Origin: an uncultured Alphaproteobacteria bacterium
GTDB taxonomy: Bacteria; Pseudomonadota; Alphaproteobacteria; HIMB59
Reading direction: 5' to 3'
DNA: 64,000 bases
NCBI GenBank assembly: GCA_902530745.1
Contig: CACABO010000004.1
Coordinates: 84,769-148,768 of the forward strand
Numbering within the stretch: position 1 is the first letter of the stretch; each line of letters starts with the position of its first letter. The position numbers and the translations under genes were made by a program. The notes below the pieces were generated by a model. It worked only from the letters and a program-made list of their open reading frames with translations, searched no databases and was not told the DNA's origin. Of this stretch, positions 44,642 to 55,072 are shown in pieces.

Positions 44642-45723
44642 ATAATTTTTGGATTTTCTAATTGTTCTTTCAGTCTAACTAAAAACGTTACTGCTTGTTT
44701 ACCATCAATTAATCTGTGGTCATAACTTAATGCAATGTACATCATTGGTTTTATAACAATCTTCTTTTTTACAGCGATAGGTCTATCAATTATTGAGTGC
44801 ATGCCTAATATAGCACTTTGAGGTGGGTTGATAATTGGGGTGCTCATCATAGAGCCATATATTCCTCCATTTGTAATTGAGAATGTTCCTCCTGATAAAT
44901 CGCTCATGGCAAGTTTATTTGAATTTGCTTTCTCAGATAATTCAATAATATACTTTTCAATTTCTGCATTTGATAAATCTCCAGCATTTCTAATTATTGG
45001 AACAACAAGCCCCTTTTCAGATCCAATTGCAATACCTATGTCAAAGTAGTTTTTATAAATTATTTTATCTTCGTGAATTTCTGAATTAATCTCTGGTATT
45101 TCTTTTAAAACTTCTGTGCAGGCTTTAACAAAAAAAGACATAATACCAAGTTTCACACTATGTTTTTTTTGAAAACTTGTTTGTTCTTTTTTTCTAAGAG
45201 TCATAATTGCTGACATATCGACTTCGTTAAATGTTGTGAGAATGGCAGCTGTATTTTGAGCTTCTTTTAACCTTCTGGCAATTGTTTGCCTTAATTTTGA
45301 CATTGGGATAGTTTTTTCATCTAATGAAGAGTTATCTTTGTCGAAGTTTGGGAGATCAACTACTTTAGCTGGTGTTTTTGTTTGGTTTTCGCTAACTTTA
45401 GACACATTATTTGAGTCTATTATTTGTTTTTCTTCATTTATTTCTTCGATTTGACTTGTCTCTGCTTTGGGCAATTGTTCTGAAGTCGTATTTTCTGATA
45501 TTTCAGCGATAGATTGACCAACATTCACAGTAGATCCCTCTGGAGTTATTATCTTTGTTAATTTTCCAGAGGTTTGAGCGGGAATTTCAATTGTTATTTT
45601 CTCTGTTTCAATTTCAGCTAAATTATCGCCAGACTCAAAGCTATCTCCCTCTTTGATCAACCAAGATGTAAGCGTGCCTTCAATGATCGACTCTCCAAGC
45701 TCAGGTACTGTTATGTTTTTCAT
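44638..45723 (-). CDS. sucB: 2-oxoglutarate dehydrogenase E2 (dihydrolipoyl succinyltransferase), no clear E3-binding domain
   Basis: E2o transfers the succinyl group to CoA in the 2-oxoglutarate dehydrogenase complex. Residues 1-75 are one lipoyl domain with the target K42 ([11 protein letters not shown]). The catalytic domain runs from about 140 to 361 with [16 protein letters not shown]. Between them (about 80-135) I see only a charged linker and no peripheral-subunit-binding domain, which the usual 400-residue bacterial form has. Human E2o also lacks it. The start overlaps the sucA stop by one base. Confidence 0.93.
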   Translation of the reverse strand: MKNITVPELGESIIEGTLTSWLIKEGDSFESGDNLAEIETEKITIEIPAQTSGKLTKIITPEGSTVNVGQSIAEISENTTSEQLPKAETSQIEEINEEKQIIDSNNVSKVSENQTKTPAKVVDLPNFDKDNSSLDEKTIPMSKLRQTIARRLKEAQNTAAILTTFNEVDMSAIMTLRKKEQTSFQKKHSVKLGIMSFFVKACTEVLKEIPEINSEIHEDKIIYKNYFDIGIAIGSEKGLVVPIIRNAGDLSNAEIEKYIIELSEKANSNKLAMSDLSGGTFSITNGGIYGSMMSTPIINPPQSAILGMHSIIDRPIAVKKKIVIKPMMYIALSYDHRLIDGKQAVTFLVRLKEQLENPKII

Positions 45724-48572
45724 TACTCTTTAGGTAAGTTTTTAAATTTCATAAAACTGACACCACTTCTTTCTTTTATAACACGTTTTAGTGATGATTT
45801 AAGAGCTAATTCTTTGATTAGTTGCTGATTAGTACTATGTCTTTTTGATATACCTGTAGCAGGAGCTGCTGCAGGGCGCCTTCCCACGTAATGAACTTTG
45901 TTGGTTAAATTATTTTTTACTAAAGTATGTCTGATACGACTTTTAACAAAACTCCATGCTCCCATATTTTTTGGCTCCTCTTGAACCCATAAAATCTCAC
46001 TTTCTTTATGTTTTAATATAACCTCTCCTATGGCATCAAATGGAAATGGATAAATTTGCTCAATACGAACTATTTTTACATCTTTAATATTATTCTTTGT
46101 TCTAAAATCATCTAATTCATAAAATATTTTTCCAGAGCAAAAAATTATTCTTTTTGGGTTTTTGATTTCATCTTCAATAAGTCGATGAAATGATGAGCGT
46201 CCGGTAAATTCACTAATAGAGGATACATTATTTGGATGACGTAGTGTGGATTTAGGGGTAAATACTATTAGTGGTTTTCTAAAATTTCTATGTATTTGCC
46301 TTCTCAAAGCATGAAAATAGCTTGCAGGAGTGGTGCAATTGACTATTTGAACGTTATCTTCTGCTGCCATTTGAAGAAATCTTTCTATTCTTGCACTGGA
46401 GTGTTCAGGACCCATACCCTCATGACCATGAGGAAGTAGCATGACTAGTCCGCTCATCTGCATCCACTTTCTCTCACTTGAAGCAATAAACTGGTCAATA
46501 ATAATTTGGGCGCCGTTAGCAAAATCTCCAAATTGGGCCTCCCATAAAACCAAAGTATTTGGATCTGCTAATGAGTATCCATATTCAAAACCTAGAACAC
46601 CTAATTCAGAGAGAAAACTATCAATTACTTCTAACTGTTTTTGATTTTTAGCAATGTGATTGAGGGGTATATATCGCTCTTCTGATTTTTGATCATAGAA
46701 AACTGAGTGTCTCTGGCTGAAAGTTCCCCTTCCAGAATCTTGACCTGCAAGTCTCACTCTGTATCCTTCCTTTAACAATGCTCCAAATGCTAAAGCCTCA
46801 GCAAAAGACCAGTCAATATTCTTTCCTGATTTTATTGAAGTTAATCGAGATTTATTAAATTTTTCTAATTTCGGATGAAGATTAAATCCTTTAGGTATTT
46901 GTGAAATTTTTGTGCCAATTTCCTTTAAGGATTTTTCTGACTCAGCTGTTCTACCTCTTCTAAGTGGATCTTTTGGTGCGAGACTTAATCCACTCCATTG
47001 ACCACCCATCCAAGATTTTGTTTTTAATTTATAGCTTTTTGCTTTTTCAAATTTCTTCTCGAGATCAGACCATATTCTGTCTTTGATGAATTCTACCTGT
47101 TTTGTATTTACTACTTCTTGGCTAATAAGTTTATCTGCATAAATACTAGCAACTGTTTTTTTCTTTTTTATAGTTTGATACATCAATGGTTGAGTGAAAG
47201 AGGGCTCGTCACCCTCGTTGTGTCCATGTTTTCTGTAACAAAACATATCGACAAGTGTATCTTTTTTGAATGTGTTTCTAAATTCTGTTGCAGCTCTTGA
47301 GGCTAAAACAACAGCCTCTGGGTCATCTCCATTTACATGAAATATTGGGGATTGAACGATTTTTCCTATCTCTGAAGAATAAGGAGCAGATCGGCTATAT
47401 TGTGGACTAGTTGTAAATCCAATTTGATTATTGATAATAAAGTGAATTAATCCACCAATTCTGTAGCCGTTTAATTGTGACATAGTAAAGGTTTCAGCAA
47501 CAATACCTTGTCCTGCAATTGCTGCGTCTCCGTGAATAAGTAGACCTGAAACTTTCGTATTATTTTTGTCTTGAATGATTGTTTGTTTAGCTCTTATTTT
47601 GCCGGCTACAACTGGATTTACCGCTTCTAAGTGAGAGGGATTAGCTGCCATACTCACATGAATAATCTTACCTCCAAAACTTCTATCAGAGCTTGCACCT
47701 AAATGATATTTAACATCACCAGAGCCCTGATCACTAAGGGCATTCTCGCCCCCATGGATAAATTCTCCAAAAATTTGAACATGAGGTTTTTTTACTATGT
47801 TAGCTAATATATTTAGTCTTCCTCTGTGGGCGCATGCAAAGGAAAAATCTTCTACACCATATTCTGAGGATCTTTTTAAAATCTGTTCAAGTGCTGGTAT
47901 AGTAGACTCAGCTCCCTCCAGTCCAAATCTTTTGGTGCCTCTATACTTTGTATCAAGAAACTTTTCAAAATATTCAGCTGTAATTAATCTCTCCAATATT
48001 GTTCTTTTACCCTTAGGGGTTAATTGCATATCTTTTTTTTCTTCTATTCTATCCTTCAGCCATTTGTATTCTTCGGCGGACTGAATATGTTTGTATTCAA
48101 TTGCCAAGGTGCCAGAATAGATGCTTTGAAGTTTTTCAAAAACTTCACGTACAGTAGCTTTCTGAAATCCTAAATATCCAAATAAAAAAATTTTTCGATC
48201 ATAATCTTTTTTTTGAAAACCATAATACTCGGGATCTAAACCTGATGGATTGTTCTTTGCCATTAAACCTAAAGGGTCAAGATCAGCTATAAGGTGCCCT
48301 ATCTCTCTGTAAGCTCTTATCATCATTACAAGTCGAAGAGAGTCAGTAATTGCCTGATCAAGAGAAATCTGATTAAAATCAATGTCTCTTGAGGTCTGTG
48401 ACCAATTTATTTTTTGATAGTCAGCTAGAATAGAAATTTCCTCAGGAGCGAGAGCTTTAAAGAATTCGTGCCAGCTCTTATCAACAAGACTTGGGTCTTT
48501 TATATAATCTCTATATATCGCAATTACTTGAGAGGCATTATTAGTTGTGAGAAATGAATTATAAGATCTCAT
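45723..48572 (-). CDS. sucA: 2-oxoglutarate dehydrogenase E1 component
   Basis: SucA is the thiamine-diphosphate decarboxylase of the complex. The 949-residue protein has a normal N-terminal E2-binding region ([18 protein letters not shown]), [48 protein letters not shown] for TPP and Mg binding, and [20 protein letters not shown]. It pairs with sucB downstream. No sucC, sucD or lpd is nearby, so the E3 subunit and succinyl-CoA synthetase are elsewhere. Confidence 0.97.
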   Translation of the reverse strand: MRSYNSFLTTNNASQVIAIYRDYIKDPSLVDKSWHEFFKALAPEEISILADYQKINWSQTSRDIDFNQISLDQAITDSLRLVMMIRAYREIGHLIADLDPLGLMAKNNPSGLDPEYYGFQKKDYDRKIFLFGYLGFQKATVREVFEKLQSIYSGTLAIEYKHIQSAEEYKWLKDRIEEKKDMQLTPKGKRTILERLITAEYFEKFLDTKYRGTKRFGLEGAESTIPALEQILKRSSEYGVEDFSFACAHRGRLNILANIVKKPHVQIFGEFIHGGENALSDQGSGDVKYHLGASSDRSFGGKIIHVSMAANPSHLEAVNPVVAGKIRAKQTIIQDKNNTKVSGLLIHGDAAIAGQGIVAETFTMSQLNGYRIGGLIHFIINNQIGFTTSPQYSRSAPYSSEIGKIVQSPIFHVNGDDPEAVVLASRAATEFRNTFKKDTLVDMFCYRKHGHNEGDEPSFTQPLMYQTIKKKKTVASIYADKLISQEVVNTKQVEFIKDRIWSDLEKKFEKAKSYKLKTKSWMGGQWSGLSLAPKDPLRRGRTAESEKSLKEIGTKISQIPKGFNLHPKLEKFNKSRLTSIKSGKNIDWSFAEALAFGALLKEGYRVRLAGQDSGRGTFSQRHSVFYDQKSEERYIPLNHIAKNQKQLEVIDSFLSELGVLGFEYGYSLADPNTLVLWEAQFGDFANGAQIIIDQFIASSERKWMQMSGLVMLLPHGHEGMGPEHSSARIERFLQMAAEDNVQIVNCTTPASYFHALRRQIHRNFRKPLIVFTPKSTLRHPNNVSSISEFTGRSSFHRLIEDEIKNPKRIIFCSGKIFYELDDFRTKNNIKDVKIVRIEQIYPFPFDAIGEVILKHKESEILWVQEEPKNMGAWSFVKSRIRHTLVKNNLTNKVHYVGRRPAAAPATGISKRHSTNQQLIKELALKSSLKRVIKERSGVSFMKFKNLPKE

Positions 48573-48623
48573 TAATAGGATTATGTATACGCCTATCTAA
48601 TAAAGATGTCATTTGATTTTTGA

Positions 48624-49568
48624 TCATAAAAGCTTATCAACAGCTGATACTAAACCCTGTACAGATTTGACAGATTTTTTTAACATTAATTTCTCTTTGG
48701 CTGTAAGTTTTACCTCAATAATTTTTTCAATTCCTTTATTTCCAATAATTGTAGGTACTCCCATATACATATTTTTAAGGCCATATTGGCCATTGATATA
48801 AGCAGCACAAGGTAAAAGTTTTTTTTGATTTAATAAAAAAGCCTCTGCCATCTGAATTGCCGAACTAGCAGGTGCGTAGAAAGCTGATCCATTTTTTAAT
48901 AACTTCACGATTTCACCACCGCCCATTCTTGTTCGATCGACTATTTTTTCAATTTTTGAATAAGGGAATTTTTTAAGCTTTATAAAATCTATTAAAGGGA
49001 CACCTCCTATTGTTGTGTAATTTATTAGAGGCACCATGTCATCTCCATGGCCTCCTAATACAAATGTTTCAACATCATTCACGGATACCTTCAAAGCATC
49101 TGATAAGAAGTATTTCATTCGGGAGGAATCCAATACTCCCGCCATGCCCACACACATGTTTTTGGGTAGTTTGGAATATTTCTGGAGAACGTATACCATC
49201 GCATCTAGTGGGTTTGTAATACAAATAACAAATGCTTTAGGAGCATATTTTTTTATATCTAGTGCAATTTTTTTTATTATTTTTCCATTGATCTCAAGTA
49301 AATCATCTCTACTCATTCCAGGTTTACGGGGTAAGCCAGCAGTTATAATGATAACGTCAGATCCCTTCATTTTTGAAAAATCATCGGTACCCTCTATTGA
49401 CCCTGTGAAACCTTCGACTGCTGATGATTGACTAAGGTCTAAAGCTTTTCCTTGAGGCATCCCAGTAACAACATCAATAAGTGTTATATTACCGAGTTTT
49501 TTTAAAGCTAATAAATGTGCGAGTGTGCCTCCAATATTTCCAGCACCAATTAATGATATTTTATTCAC
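48624..49568 (-). CDS. mdh: Malate dehydrogenase
   Basis: Mdh interconverts malate and oxaloacetate. The 314-residue LDH-like protein has the NAD motif GAGNIGG (8-14), [31 protein letters not shown] with the mobile loop Arg, TNPLDAMVY and the catalytic His in [11 protein letters not shown]. It starts 4 bases inside the sdhB end, so it belongs to the sdh operon. Confidence 0.96.
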   Translation of the reverse strand: MNKISLIGAGNIGGTLAHLLALKKLGNITLIDVVTGMPQGKALDLSQSSAVEGFTGSIEGTDDFSKMKGSDVIIITAGLPRKPGMSRDDLLEINGKIIKKIALDIKKYAPKAFVICITNPLDAMVYVLQKYSKLPKNMCVGMAGVLDSSRMKYFLSDALKVSVNDVETFVLGGHGDDMVPLINYTTIGGVPLIDFIKLKKFPYSKIEKIVDRTRMGGGEIVKLLKNGSAFYAPASSAIQMAEAFLLNQKKLLPCAAYINGQYGLKNMYMGVPTIIGNKGIEKIIEVKLTAKEKLMLKKSVKSVQGLVSAVDKLL

Positions 49569-50368
49569 TTATTATCCATTTTGGATATTTCATGTTTTAT
49601 TTCAGCTATCGCTTTAGCTGGATTTAATCCTTTCGGACAAGAGTTCGTGCAATTCATAATCGAATGACATCTATATAGTTTAAAACTATCATCTAATTCA
49701 TTCAACCTTTCTTTTTTTTCTTCATCTCTACTATCTTGTATCCAGCGGTTTGCTTGAAGCAATACAGCTGGTCCTAAATATTTATCCTCGTTCCACCAAT
49801 AACTAGGACAAGAAGTGCTACATGAGAAACACATAACACATTCCCATTTACCATCTAGCTTATCTCTGTCTTCGACTGACTGTAAGTTTTCACGTTTATT
49901 ATTTGGGGACTTTTTATTTAACCATGGTTTAATAGATTTAAATTGTTCAAATGCTTTTTTTAAATCAACCACTAGATCTTTTAAGACCTTCATATGAGGA
50001 AGAGGATAAATATTTATCTCATCAGAGCACTCTTCTATATGTTTTTGACATGCAAGTGTATTTACTCCATCTATGTTCATTGCACATGATCCACAAACAC
50101 CTTCTCTACAAGATTTTCTAAAAGTTAAACTTGGATCAACTTCAGCTTTAATTTTATTTAATATATCTAGAACCATTGTTCCTGCTTTAGCTACATCAAT
50201 TTCAAATCGATCGATTTGAGGAGGGGTATTTTCATCACCAGACCACCTATAAACATTTATAATTCGGATATCATGATTTTGTTGAGATTGCTCGTCAATG
50301 AGATCGACATTGGAATAAGACTTTCCTTTAACTGGAACTGAGTTTTTTGGAAGAGTAAGTTGTACCAT
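49565..50368 (-). CDS. sdhB: Succinate dehydrogenase iron-sulfur subunit
   Basis: SdhB carries three iron-sulfur clusters from FAD to quinone. The 267-residue protein has the 2Fe-2S set [10 protein letters not shown] plus C in LACQK, and the two Cys-rich motifs [16 protein letters not shown] and [17 protein letters not shown] for the 4Fe-4S and 3Fe-4S clusters. It directly follows sdhA with no gap. Confidence 0.97.
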   Translation of the reverse strand: MVQLTLPKNSVPVKGKSYSNVDLIDEQSQQNHDIRIINVYRWSGDENTPPQIDRFEIDVAKAGTMVLDILNKIKAEVDPSLTFRKSCREGVCGSCAMNIDGVNTLACQKHIEECSDEINIYPLPHMKVLKDLVVDLKKAFEQFKSIKPWLNKKSPNNKRENLQSVEDRDKLDGKWECVMCFSCSTSCPSYWWNEDKYLGPAVLLQANRWIQDSRDEEKKERLNELDDSFKLYRCHSIMNCTNSCPKGLNPAKAIAEIKHEISKMDNK

Positions 50369-52147
50369 TTAATAAACCCTTACTTGTGGTTGGATGACAG
50401 AGATTTGATTACTCAGTGTAGTCATTCTCACTGGTCTATGGGTGACCTTATAATCAGTGACATCACCCCAAAAAAGAGTGTGTTTTAACCAATTTTCATC
50501 ATCTCTGTCTGGAAAGTCCTCTCTAGCGTGAGCACCTCTACTTTCAGTTCTTTGCTCAGCAGAAACACCAACACTTCCAGCAACCTGCATTAAATTATGT
50601 AGCTCTAAAGCTTCAACTAAATCTGTATTAAAAACATCTGACTGGTCTTTAACTTTAATATGTTTTAAATCTTGTGACATCGAGGCTAATTCATCATTGC
50701 CTAATTTCAAGGTTTCACTTTCTCTGTAAACACCAAATCTTTTTTGAACAGTTTTTTGCATCCTCTCTCTTAGCTCACCGACTGAAACATCTCCTTTGTT
50801 ACTTTTAATGGACTCTAATCTTTCTATGATAGAGTTTGTTTGCGACAGAGATGGGGTTCTCAATGACTCTTTGGTATCAATAACTTGGCCAGCCTGAATT
50901 GCTGCGCCCCTTCCAAAAACTACGAGCTCAGCTAAAGCATTTGTTCCAAGTCGATTAGCTCCATGAACTGAAGCGCATGCAGCTTCTCCGATAGCCATTA
51001 GTCCCTCACAGACTTCTTCTGTATTGGAGTCATTTGGTTTCAAAACCTCTGCTTTAAAATTTGTTGGAATTCCACCCATACAATAGTGAACAGTTGGAAT
51101 TACTGGGATTGGCTCTTTTGAAATATCTCTTCCACAAAAGGCTTTAACTGACTCAGAAATACCAGGTAATCTTTTTGCAAGCATATCAGCATCAAGATGT
51201 TCCAAATGGAGATTAATATAATCTTTGTTAGGTCCGCATCCTCTACCTGCGCTAATCTCTTTACTTATGAATCTTGATATAACATCTCTAGCAGCAAGAT
51301 CTTTTGCGTTCGGGGCATATTCTAACATAAACCTTGTACCTTCGTTGTTCTTAAGAATACCTCCTTCACCTCTAGCTGCTTCTGAAATTAAAACACCCAC
51401 ACCATATATTCCTGTCGGATGGAATTGAATAAACTCCATATCAGATAGAGGAAGACCAGCTCTTAGCGCTATGCCTGCTCCATCACCAGTGCAAATATGA
51501 GCACTTGTTGAGGATTGAAAAATTCTTCCATAACCCCCAGTTGCGAGAATTGTCATTTTTGCAATAAAACGATGCAATGATCCGTCCTCTATACTAATTG
51601 CTAAAAGACCACAAATTGTATCATTATCATCTTTTAATAAGTCTATAGCGAAATATTCGTTATAAAAATCAACGTTATTTTTAAGGCTTTGTTGATACAG
51701 AGTATGGAGTAATGCATGGCCGGTCCTGTCAGCTGCAGCGCAAGCTCGGCTTGCTGGCTCGCCTTTACCATTTTTTGTCATATGGCCGCCAAAAGGTCTT
51801 TGATAAATCTTACCATCATCTGTTCTTGAAAATGGCATACCATAATGTTCAAGCTCAACAATTGAGTCGACTGCATTTGAGCATAAATATTCAATGCTGT
51901 CTTGATCACCCAGCCAGTCTGAGCCTTTTACAGTGTCAAACATATGCCACTGCCAGCTATCCTCGCCCATATTAGCTAAGGCAGCTCCAATTCCACCTTG
52001 GGCCGCAACAGTATGACTTCTTGTAGGGTAAACTTTTGAGACACATGCAGTTTTTAGACCTTGTTCAGAGCACCCCAAAGCTGCTCTTAAGCCCGCTCCA
52101 CCAGCACCTAATACAACTACATCTAATTTATGATCTGTATAATTCAT
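50369..52147 (-). CDS. sdhA: Succinate dehydrogenase flavoprotein subunit
   Basis: SdhA oxidises succinate. I use the ATG at 52147 ([19 protein letters not shown]); the frame opens 15 codons further, but that stretch overlaps sdhD and is not family-like. FAD is bound by GAGGAG and covalently at H45 ([12 protein letters not shown]). Catalytic regions [20 protein letters not shown] and [19 protein letters not shown] are present. It is about 592 residues, the usual length. Confidence 0.97.
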   Translation of the reverse strand: MNYTDHKLDVVVLGAGGAGLRAALGCSEQGLKTACVSKVYPTRSHTVAAQGGIGAALANMGEDSWQWHMFDTVKGSDWLGDQDSIEYLCSNAVDSIVELEHYGMPFSRTDDGKIYQRPFGGHMTKNGKGEPASRACAAADRTGHALLHTLYQQSLKNNVDFYNEYFAIDLLKDDNDTICGLLAISIEDGSLHRFIAKMTILATGGYGRIFQSSTSAHICTGDGAGIALRAGLPLSDMEFIQFHPTGIYGVGVLISEAARGEGGILKNNEGTRFMLEYAPNAKDLAARDVISRFISKEISAGRGCGPNKDYINLHLEHLDADMLAKRLPGISESVKAFCGRDISKEPIPVIPTVHYCMGGIPTNFKAEVLKPNDSNTEEVCEGLMAIGEAACASVHGANRLGTNALAELVVFGRGAAIQAGQVIDTKESLRTPSLSQTNSIIERLESIKSNKGDVSVGELRERMQKTVQKRFGVYRESETLKLGNDELASMSQDLKHIKVKDQSDVFNTDLVEALELHNLMQVAGSVGVSAEQRTESRGAHAREDFPDRDDENWLKHTLFWGDVTDYKVTHRPVRMTTLSNQISVIQPQVRVY

Positions 52148-52148
52148 A

Positions 52149-52460
52149 TTAAAAAAATAACACCGGTAAAAAGAAGAGAAAGGAAATACCAATAATGAAG
52201 TCTGTTATTAAAGAATAAAGTTTCATTTTATTTAATTGAAAATAATCCTCATAAACTTTGCCCAGTTGAATTCTAATATGAAGCATCGATATGATAAAAA
52301 AAATTAATAATAAAATTTTATTAGTGGAAGTAGATAATGAGATAACGAGAGAATTTACATCGGAGTAAGAACTTAAAAAAAATAAAATAAACCAATAACT
52401 AATAGGAATTAAAGCTAGATATAAAATTCTTTCTATTTTCCATTTTTGAGAAGCTTTCAT
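52149..52460 (-). CDS. sdhD: Succinate dehydrogenase membrane anchor subunit D
   Basis: SdhD is one of the two membrane anchors. Starting at the ATG at 52460 ([12 protein letters not shown]) it has 103 residues and three helices, with the conserved His (heme ligand) in [17 protein letters not shown]. The start overlaps the sdhC stop as ATGA. An in-frame Met five codons upstream is less likely. It is too diverged to judge every residue, but the place between sdhC and sdhA settles the name. Confidence 0.85.
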   Translation of the reverse strand: MKASQKWKIERILYLALIPISYWFILFFLSSYSDVNSLVISLSTSTNKILLLIFFIISMLHIRIQLGKVYEDYFQLNKMKLYSLITDFIIGISFLFFLPVLFF

Positions 52461-52825
52461 AAAAATATCATCCAAGTAAAAATCAAAGTCATTATAATAT
52501 TTGCTACTAGAATGAGATATGTCACTAAGTAGACATTTTTAAGATCCATTCCAATTGAAAATGACCATAAGAAATATTTAAAACCGTTTAACAAATGATG
52601 ATTAAAGATAAAAAACCAAAAGACAAATATTAGCTTTATAGGTAGCAAGTTTATCAACAATGTTAAAACTTGATTAAGTTGAGGAAGAAAATTTAAGCTT
52701 CCTAACCAAATTGCAAAAAAAGGCAAAGAAAAAGCAAATGCTATTACTCCTATCCTGCTGGAGATAGAAAATACCATTGTTAAAAAAGGTCTATATATTT
52801 GCAAATGTGGTGATATCGGAGCCAT
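52457..52825 (-). CDS. sdhC: Succinate dehydrogenase cytochrome b556 subunit
   Basis: SdhC is the second membrane anchor. The 122-residue protein has the family start SPHLQIYRPFLTMVFSISSR and three helices. The heme-ligand region reads NHHLLNGFKYFLW; the usual form is H-x-x-x-G-x-R-H, so Arg-His is Lys-Tyr here while the first His is kept. It is the first gene of the sdhCDAB-mdh-sucAB run. Confidence 0.88.
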   Translation of the reverse strand: MAPISPHLQIYRPFLTMVFSISSRIGVIAFAFSLPFFAIWLGSLNFLPQLNQVLTLLINLLPIKLIFVFWFFIFNHHLLNGFKYFLWSFSIGMDLKNVYLVTYLILVANIIMTLIFTWMIFL

Positions 52826-52987
52826 AGAAAGGCAATATATTTAAAAATGTCTTATAGTAAAAAACTATTATTTTATTAATTCATGCGTTACATGAATAAA
52901 TTAAGGCTGTGGAAAAAATGTTGATCAAATTACCCATTCATTGAAATTAAGGTTCTGAAAATGCCCTATATTCAATTAAAATCCAAT
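52826..52987. other. Gene-free A+T-rich stretch upstream of the TRAP leader RNA
   Basis: This is the first part of the 297-base gap between the divergent sdhC and dctQ genes. It should hold both promoters. I see no coding potential and no clear consensus promoter; the structured RNA starts at 52988. Confidence 0.4.
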
Positions 52988-53073
52988 TAGGTCGTGAACA
53001 TTTTTGTTTAAATGTGCCGAATCTCACCCCGCATGAGAAAGCTTTATTCATATAAAGTTGGCACCACGACCTA
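52988..53073 (+). ncRNA. Candidate structured leader RNA (riboswitch-like) upstream of TRAP genes
   Basis: Nested pairing in 86 bases: TAGGTCGTG (52988-52996) with CACGACCTA (53065-53073); GTGCC (53014-53018) with GGCAC (53060-53064), stacked on it; a side hairpin ACATTT/AAATGT (52998-53015); hairpin TCTCA-CCCCGCA-TGAGA (53022-53038); hairpin CTTTAT-TCAT-ATAAAG (53042-53057). The C-rich loop CCCCGCA stands out in A+T-rich DNA. It ends 49 bases before the dctQ start. I match it to no known riboswitch class, so a ligand is not named. Confidence 0.55.
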
Positions 53074-53122
53074 TCAATATACTCTCTTTAATATGTTTAT
53101 TGTCTATATATAATCTGCTGCT

Positions 53123-53650
53123 ATGTCTGCTTTGGCACAATTATCCAAATTTATTGATCGATTTAATACATTCATAGGATATCTATGTGCTTTTTTTGTT
53201 TTTTCTATGGTCATAGTTGTATTCACTGTTGTCGTCTTAAGATATGGGTTCAATATTGGATTTATATGGATGCAAGAAGTTTATGTTTGGCTTCATAGTT
53301 TTGTTTTTATGTTGGGTGCTGGTTTTACTTATTTAGCTAATGAACATGTCAGAATAGACGTCTTTTACCGAGAGGCATCAAAAAAATATAAAGCTACTGT
53401 AGATCTATTTGGAAATATTTTTTTACTTCTACCTTTTTTATATATTATTTGGAATTACAGCTATCCCTTTGTATATAGATCTTTTTTAATGGGAGAGGTT
53501 TCCAGAGAAGCGGGCGGTATGCCTGCTTTATATATTTTAAAAAGTGCAATTCTATGGTTTTGTTTAGTTTTATTTCTTCAGTTAGTCTCTAATGTAATTA
53601 AATCAATACTAACACTTTCAAACTATCATTTGTCTGATAATAAATCATGA
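53123..53650 (+). CDS. dctQ: TRAP transporter small permease subunit (DctQ type)
   Basis: The small four-helix membrane subunit of a sodium-driven TRAP importer. The 175-residue protein has helices near 18-38, 50-68, 90-110 and 137-160, and the DctQ block RYGFNIGFIWMQEVYVWLHS. It overlaps dctM by 4 bases. A structured leader RNA lies upstream and may control all of the operon. The family of the binding protein suggests carboxylate-like substrates. Confidence 0.92.
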   Translation: MSALAQLSKFIDRFNTFIGYLCAFFVFSMVIVVFTVVVLRYGFNIGFIWMQEVYVWLHSFVFMLGAGFTYLANEHVRIDVFYREASKKYKATVDLFGNIFLLLPFLYIIWNYSYPFVYRSFLMGEVSREAGGMPALYILKSAILWFCLVLFLQLVSNVIKSILTLSNYHLSDNKS

Positions 53651-55023
53651 TTAGTCCTGAAATTTTAGCAATTGTAATGTTTGTAACAACATTGGGGTTA
53701 TTACTTTTCGGTTTTCCCGTTGCTTTTACACTCGCTGGAACAGCTCTTCTGTTTGGATTTTTAGGAGATGCTTTGGAAATATTTAATTTCAGAATGCTAG
53801 GATTTTTTCCTCAACGCATTTTTGGAACAATGATTAATGAGCCCCTTGTGGCTGTGCCCCTATTCATTTTTATGGGAATAATGCTAGAAAAAACAAAAAT
53901 TGCAGCCGGACTATTACATTCAATTGGAGAACTTTTTGGGACTACTAAAGGAGGTCTTGGAATAGGGGTTGTAATAGTGGGTATGTTGTTAGCTGCATCA
54001 ACAGGCATCGTTGGTGCAACAGTTGTTACAATGGGAATGTTATCTTTACCTTCAATGATGAAAGCTGGCTATGATCAAAAAATAGCCACAGGCACAATTT
54101 GTGCCGCTGGCACATTAGGACAAATAATACCTCCCTCAATTGTTTTAGTTTTACTGGCAACAATTTTACAAGGCGCAAATGAAGAAGCAGCGATGTTAGT
54201 TGGTAATTTAGCTCCAGACCCGGTTACAGCAATTGATTTATTTGCTGGTGCAATTCTACCTGGATTGATGTTAGTAGTCTTATTTATAATTTTTATTTTC
54301 TTTTACGCTAGAATAAACCCATTAAGTTGTCCGCCTGTTGAGACTACCAAGTCAAGAACTGAGATATACATTGAAGCTGCTAAATCAGTCGTGCCTCCCA
54401 TAACTCTTATTGTGCTAGTTTTAGGCTCAATTTTATTTGGAATAGCTACCCCCACAGAGTCTGCATCAGTTGGAGCTGTTGGAGCTGCGATAATTGCACT
54501 GTTAAAGGGTGAATTAAATTTCAAGAATATTAAAGAGACAGCTTTAGGAACTGTAAAACTTAGTTCATTTGTATTTGTAATTTTAATTGGTGCCTCAATG
54601 TTTTCTCTTGTGTTTCGTGGTTTTGGTGGTGATGAAATGATAGAGCATTTTCTTGGAACTCTACCTGGTGGGCTTTACGCAGCACTCATTTTAGTAATGA
54701 TAGTAATTTTTCTATTAGGTTTTTTCCTAGACTATATCGAAATAATTTTCGTCATCGTTCCATTAGTTGGTCCAATATTAATTGCAAACGGGGCAGACCC
54801 ATTATGGTTAGGTATTCTTATTTCACTGAATTTACAAACTAGTTTTTTAACACCTCCTTTTGGATTTTCTTTATTTTTTTTAAGAGGAGTGGCCCCAAGT
54901 AGCATTAAAACTAGAAATATGTACAGAGGAGTAATTCCCTTCATTGGAATTCAGGTATTAGCTATATTAATTGTTGGTTTTTATCCTGAAATAGCAACCT
55001 GGTTGCCAAATAAAATGTTCTGA
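53647..55023 (+). CDS. dctM: TRAP transporter large permease subunit (DctM type)
   Basis: The 458-residue channel-forming subunit with about 12 helices: LLLFGFPVAFTLAG, VPLFIFMGIMLEKT, STGIVGATVVTMGMLSLPSM and TLGQIIPPSIVLVLL are standard DctM blocks, as is the ending TPPFGFSLFFLRGVAP. It is of usual length. A strong hairpin terminator lies 8 bases after its stop. Confidence 0.95.
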   Translation: MISPEILAIVMFVTTLGLLLFGFPVAFTLAGTALLFGFLGDALEIFNFRMLGFFPQRIFGTMINEPLVAVPLFIFMGIMLEKTKIAAGLLHSIGELFGTTKGGLGIGVVIVGMLLAASTGIVGATVVTMGMLSLPSMMKAGYDQKIATGTICAAGTLGQIIPPSIVLVLLATILQGANEEAAMLVGNLAPDPVTAIDLFAGAILPGLMLVVLFIIFIFFYARINPLSCPPVETTKSRTEIYIEAAKSVVPPITLIVLVLGSILFGIATPTESASVGAVGAAIIALLKGELNFKNIKETALGTVKLSSFVFVILIGASMFSLVFRGFGGDEMIEHFLGTLPGGLYAALILVMIVIFLLGFFLDYIEIIFVIVPLVGPILIANGADPLWLGILISLNLQTSFLTPPFGFSLFFLRGVAPSSIKTRNMYRGVIPFIGIQVLAILIVGFYPEIATWLPNKMF

Positions 55024-55030
55024 TAGATAG

Positions 55031-55059
55031 ATCATCCCCGAATAGGTATCGGGGATGAT
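55031..55059. terminator. Bidirectional hairpin terminator between dctM and dctP
   Basis: An 11-bp perfect stem, ATCATCCCCGA (55031-55041) with TCGGGGATGAT (55049-55059), and a 7-base loop. T-rich sequence follows on the right and T-rich sequence also flanks it in the other direction, so it can serve both convergent genes. It is the only clear intrinsic terminator I see in the window. Confidence 0.85.
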
Positions 55060-55072
55060 TTTAATTTTGAAT

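Noticed and set aside
48627..48640. TTATCAACA near 48627 as a DnaA box
   Set aside because: It breaks the consensus at a key position and lies inside mdh with no partner sites.
52988..53073. Assigning the TRAP leader RNA to the ZTP riboswitch class
   Set aside because: Only the opening AGGTCGTG is similar. The stem closes fully and the conserved 3' CCGCCUGGGC-type segment is absent.
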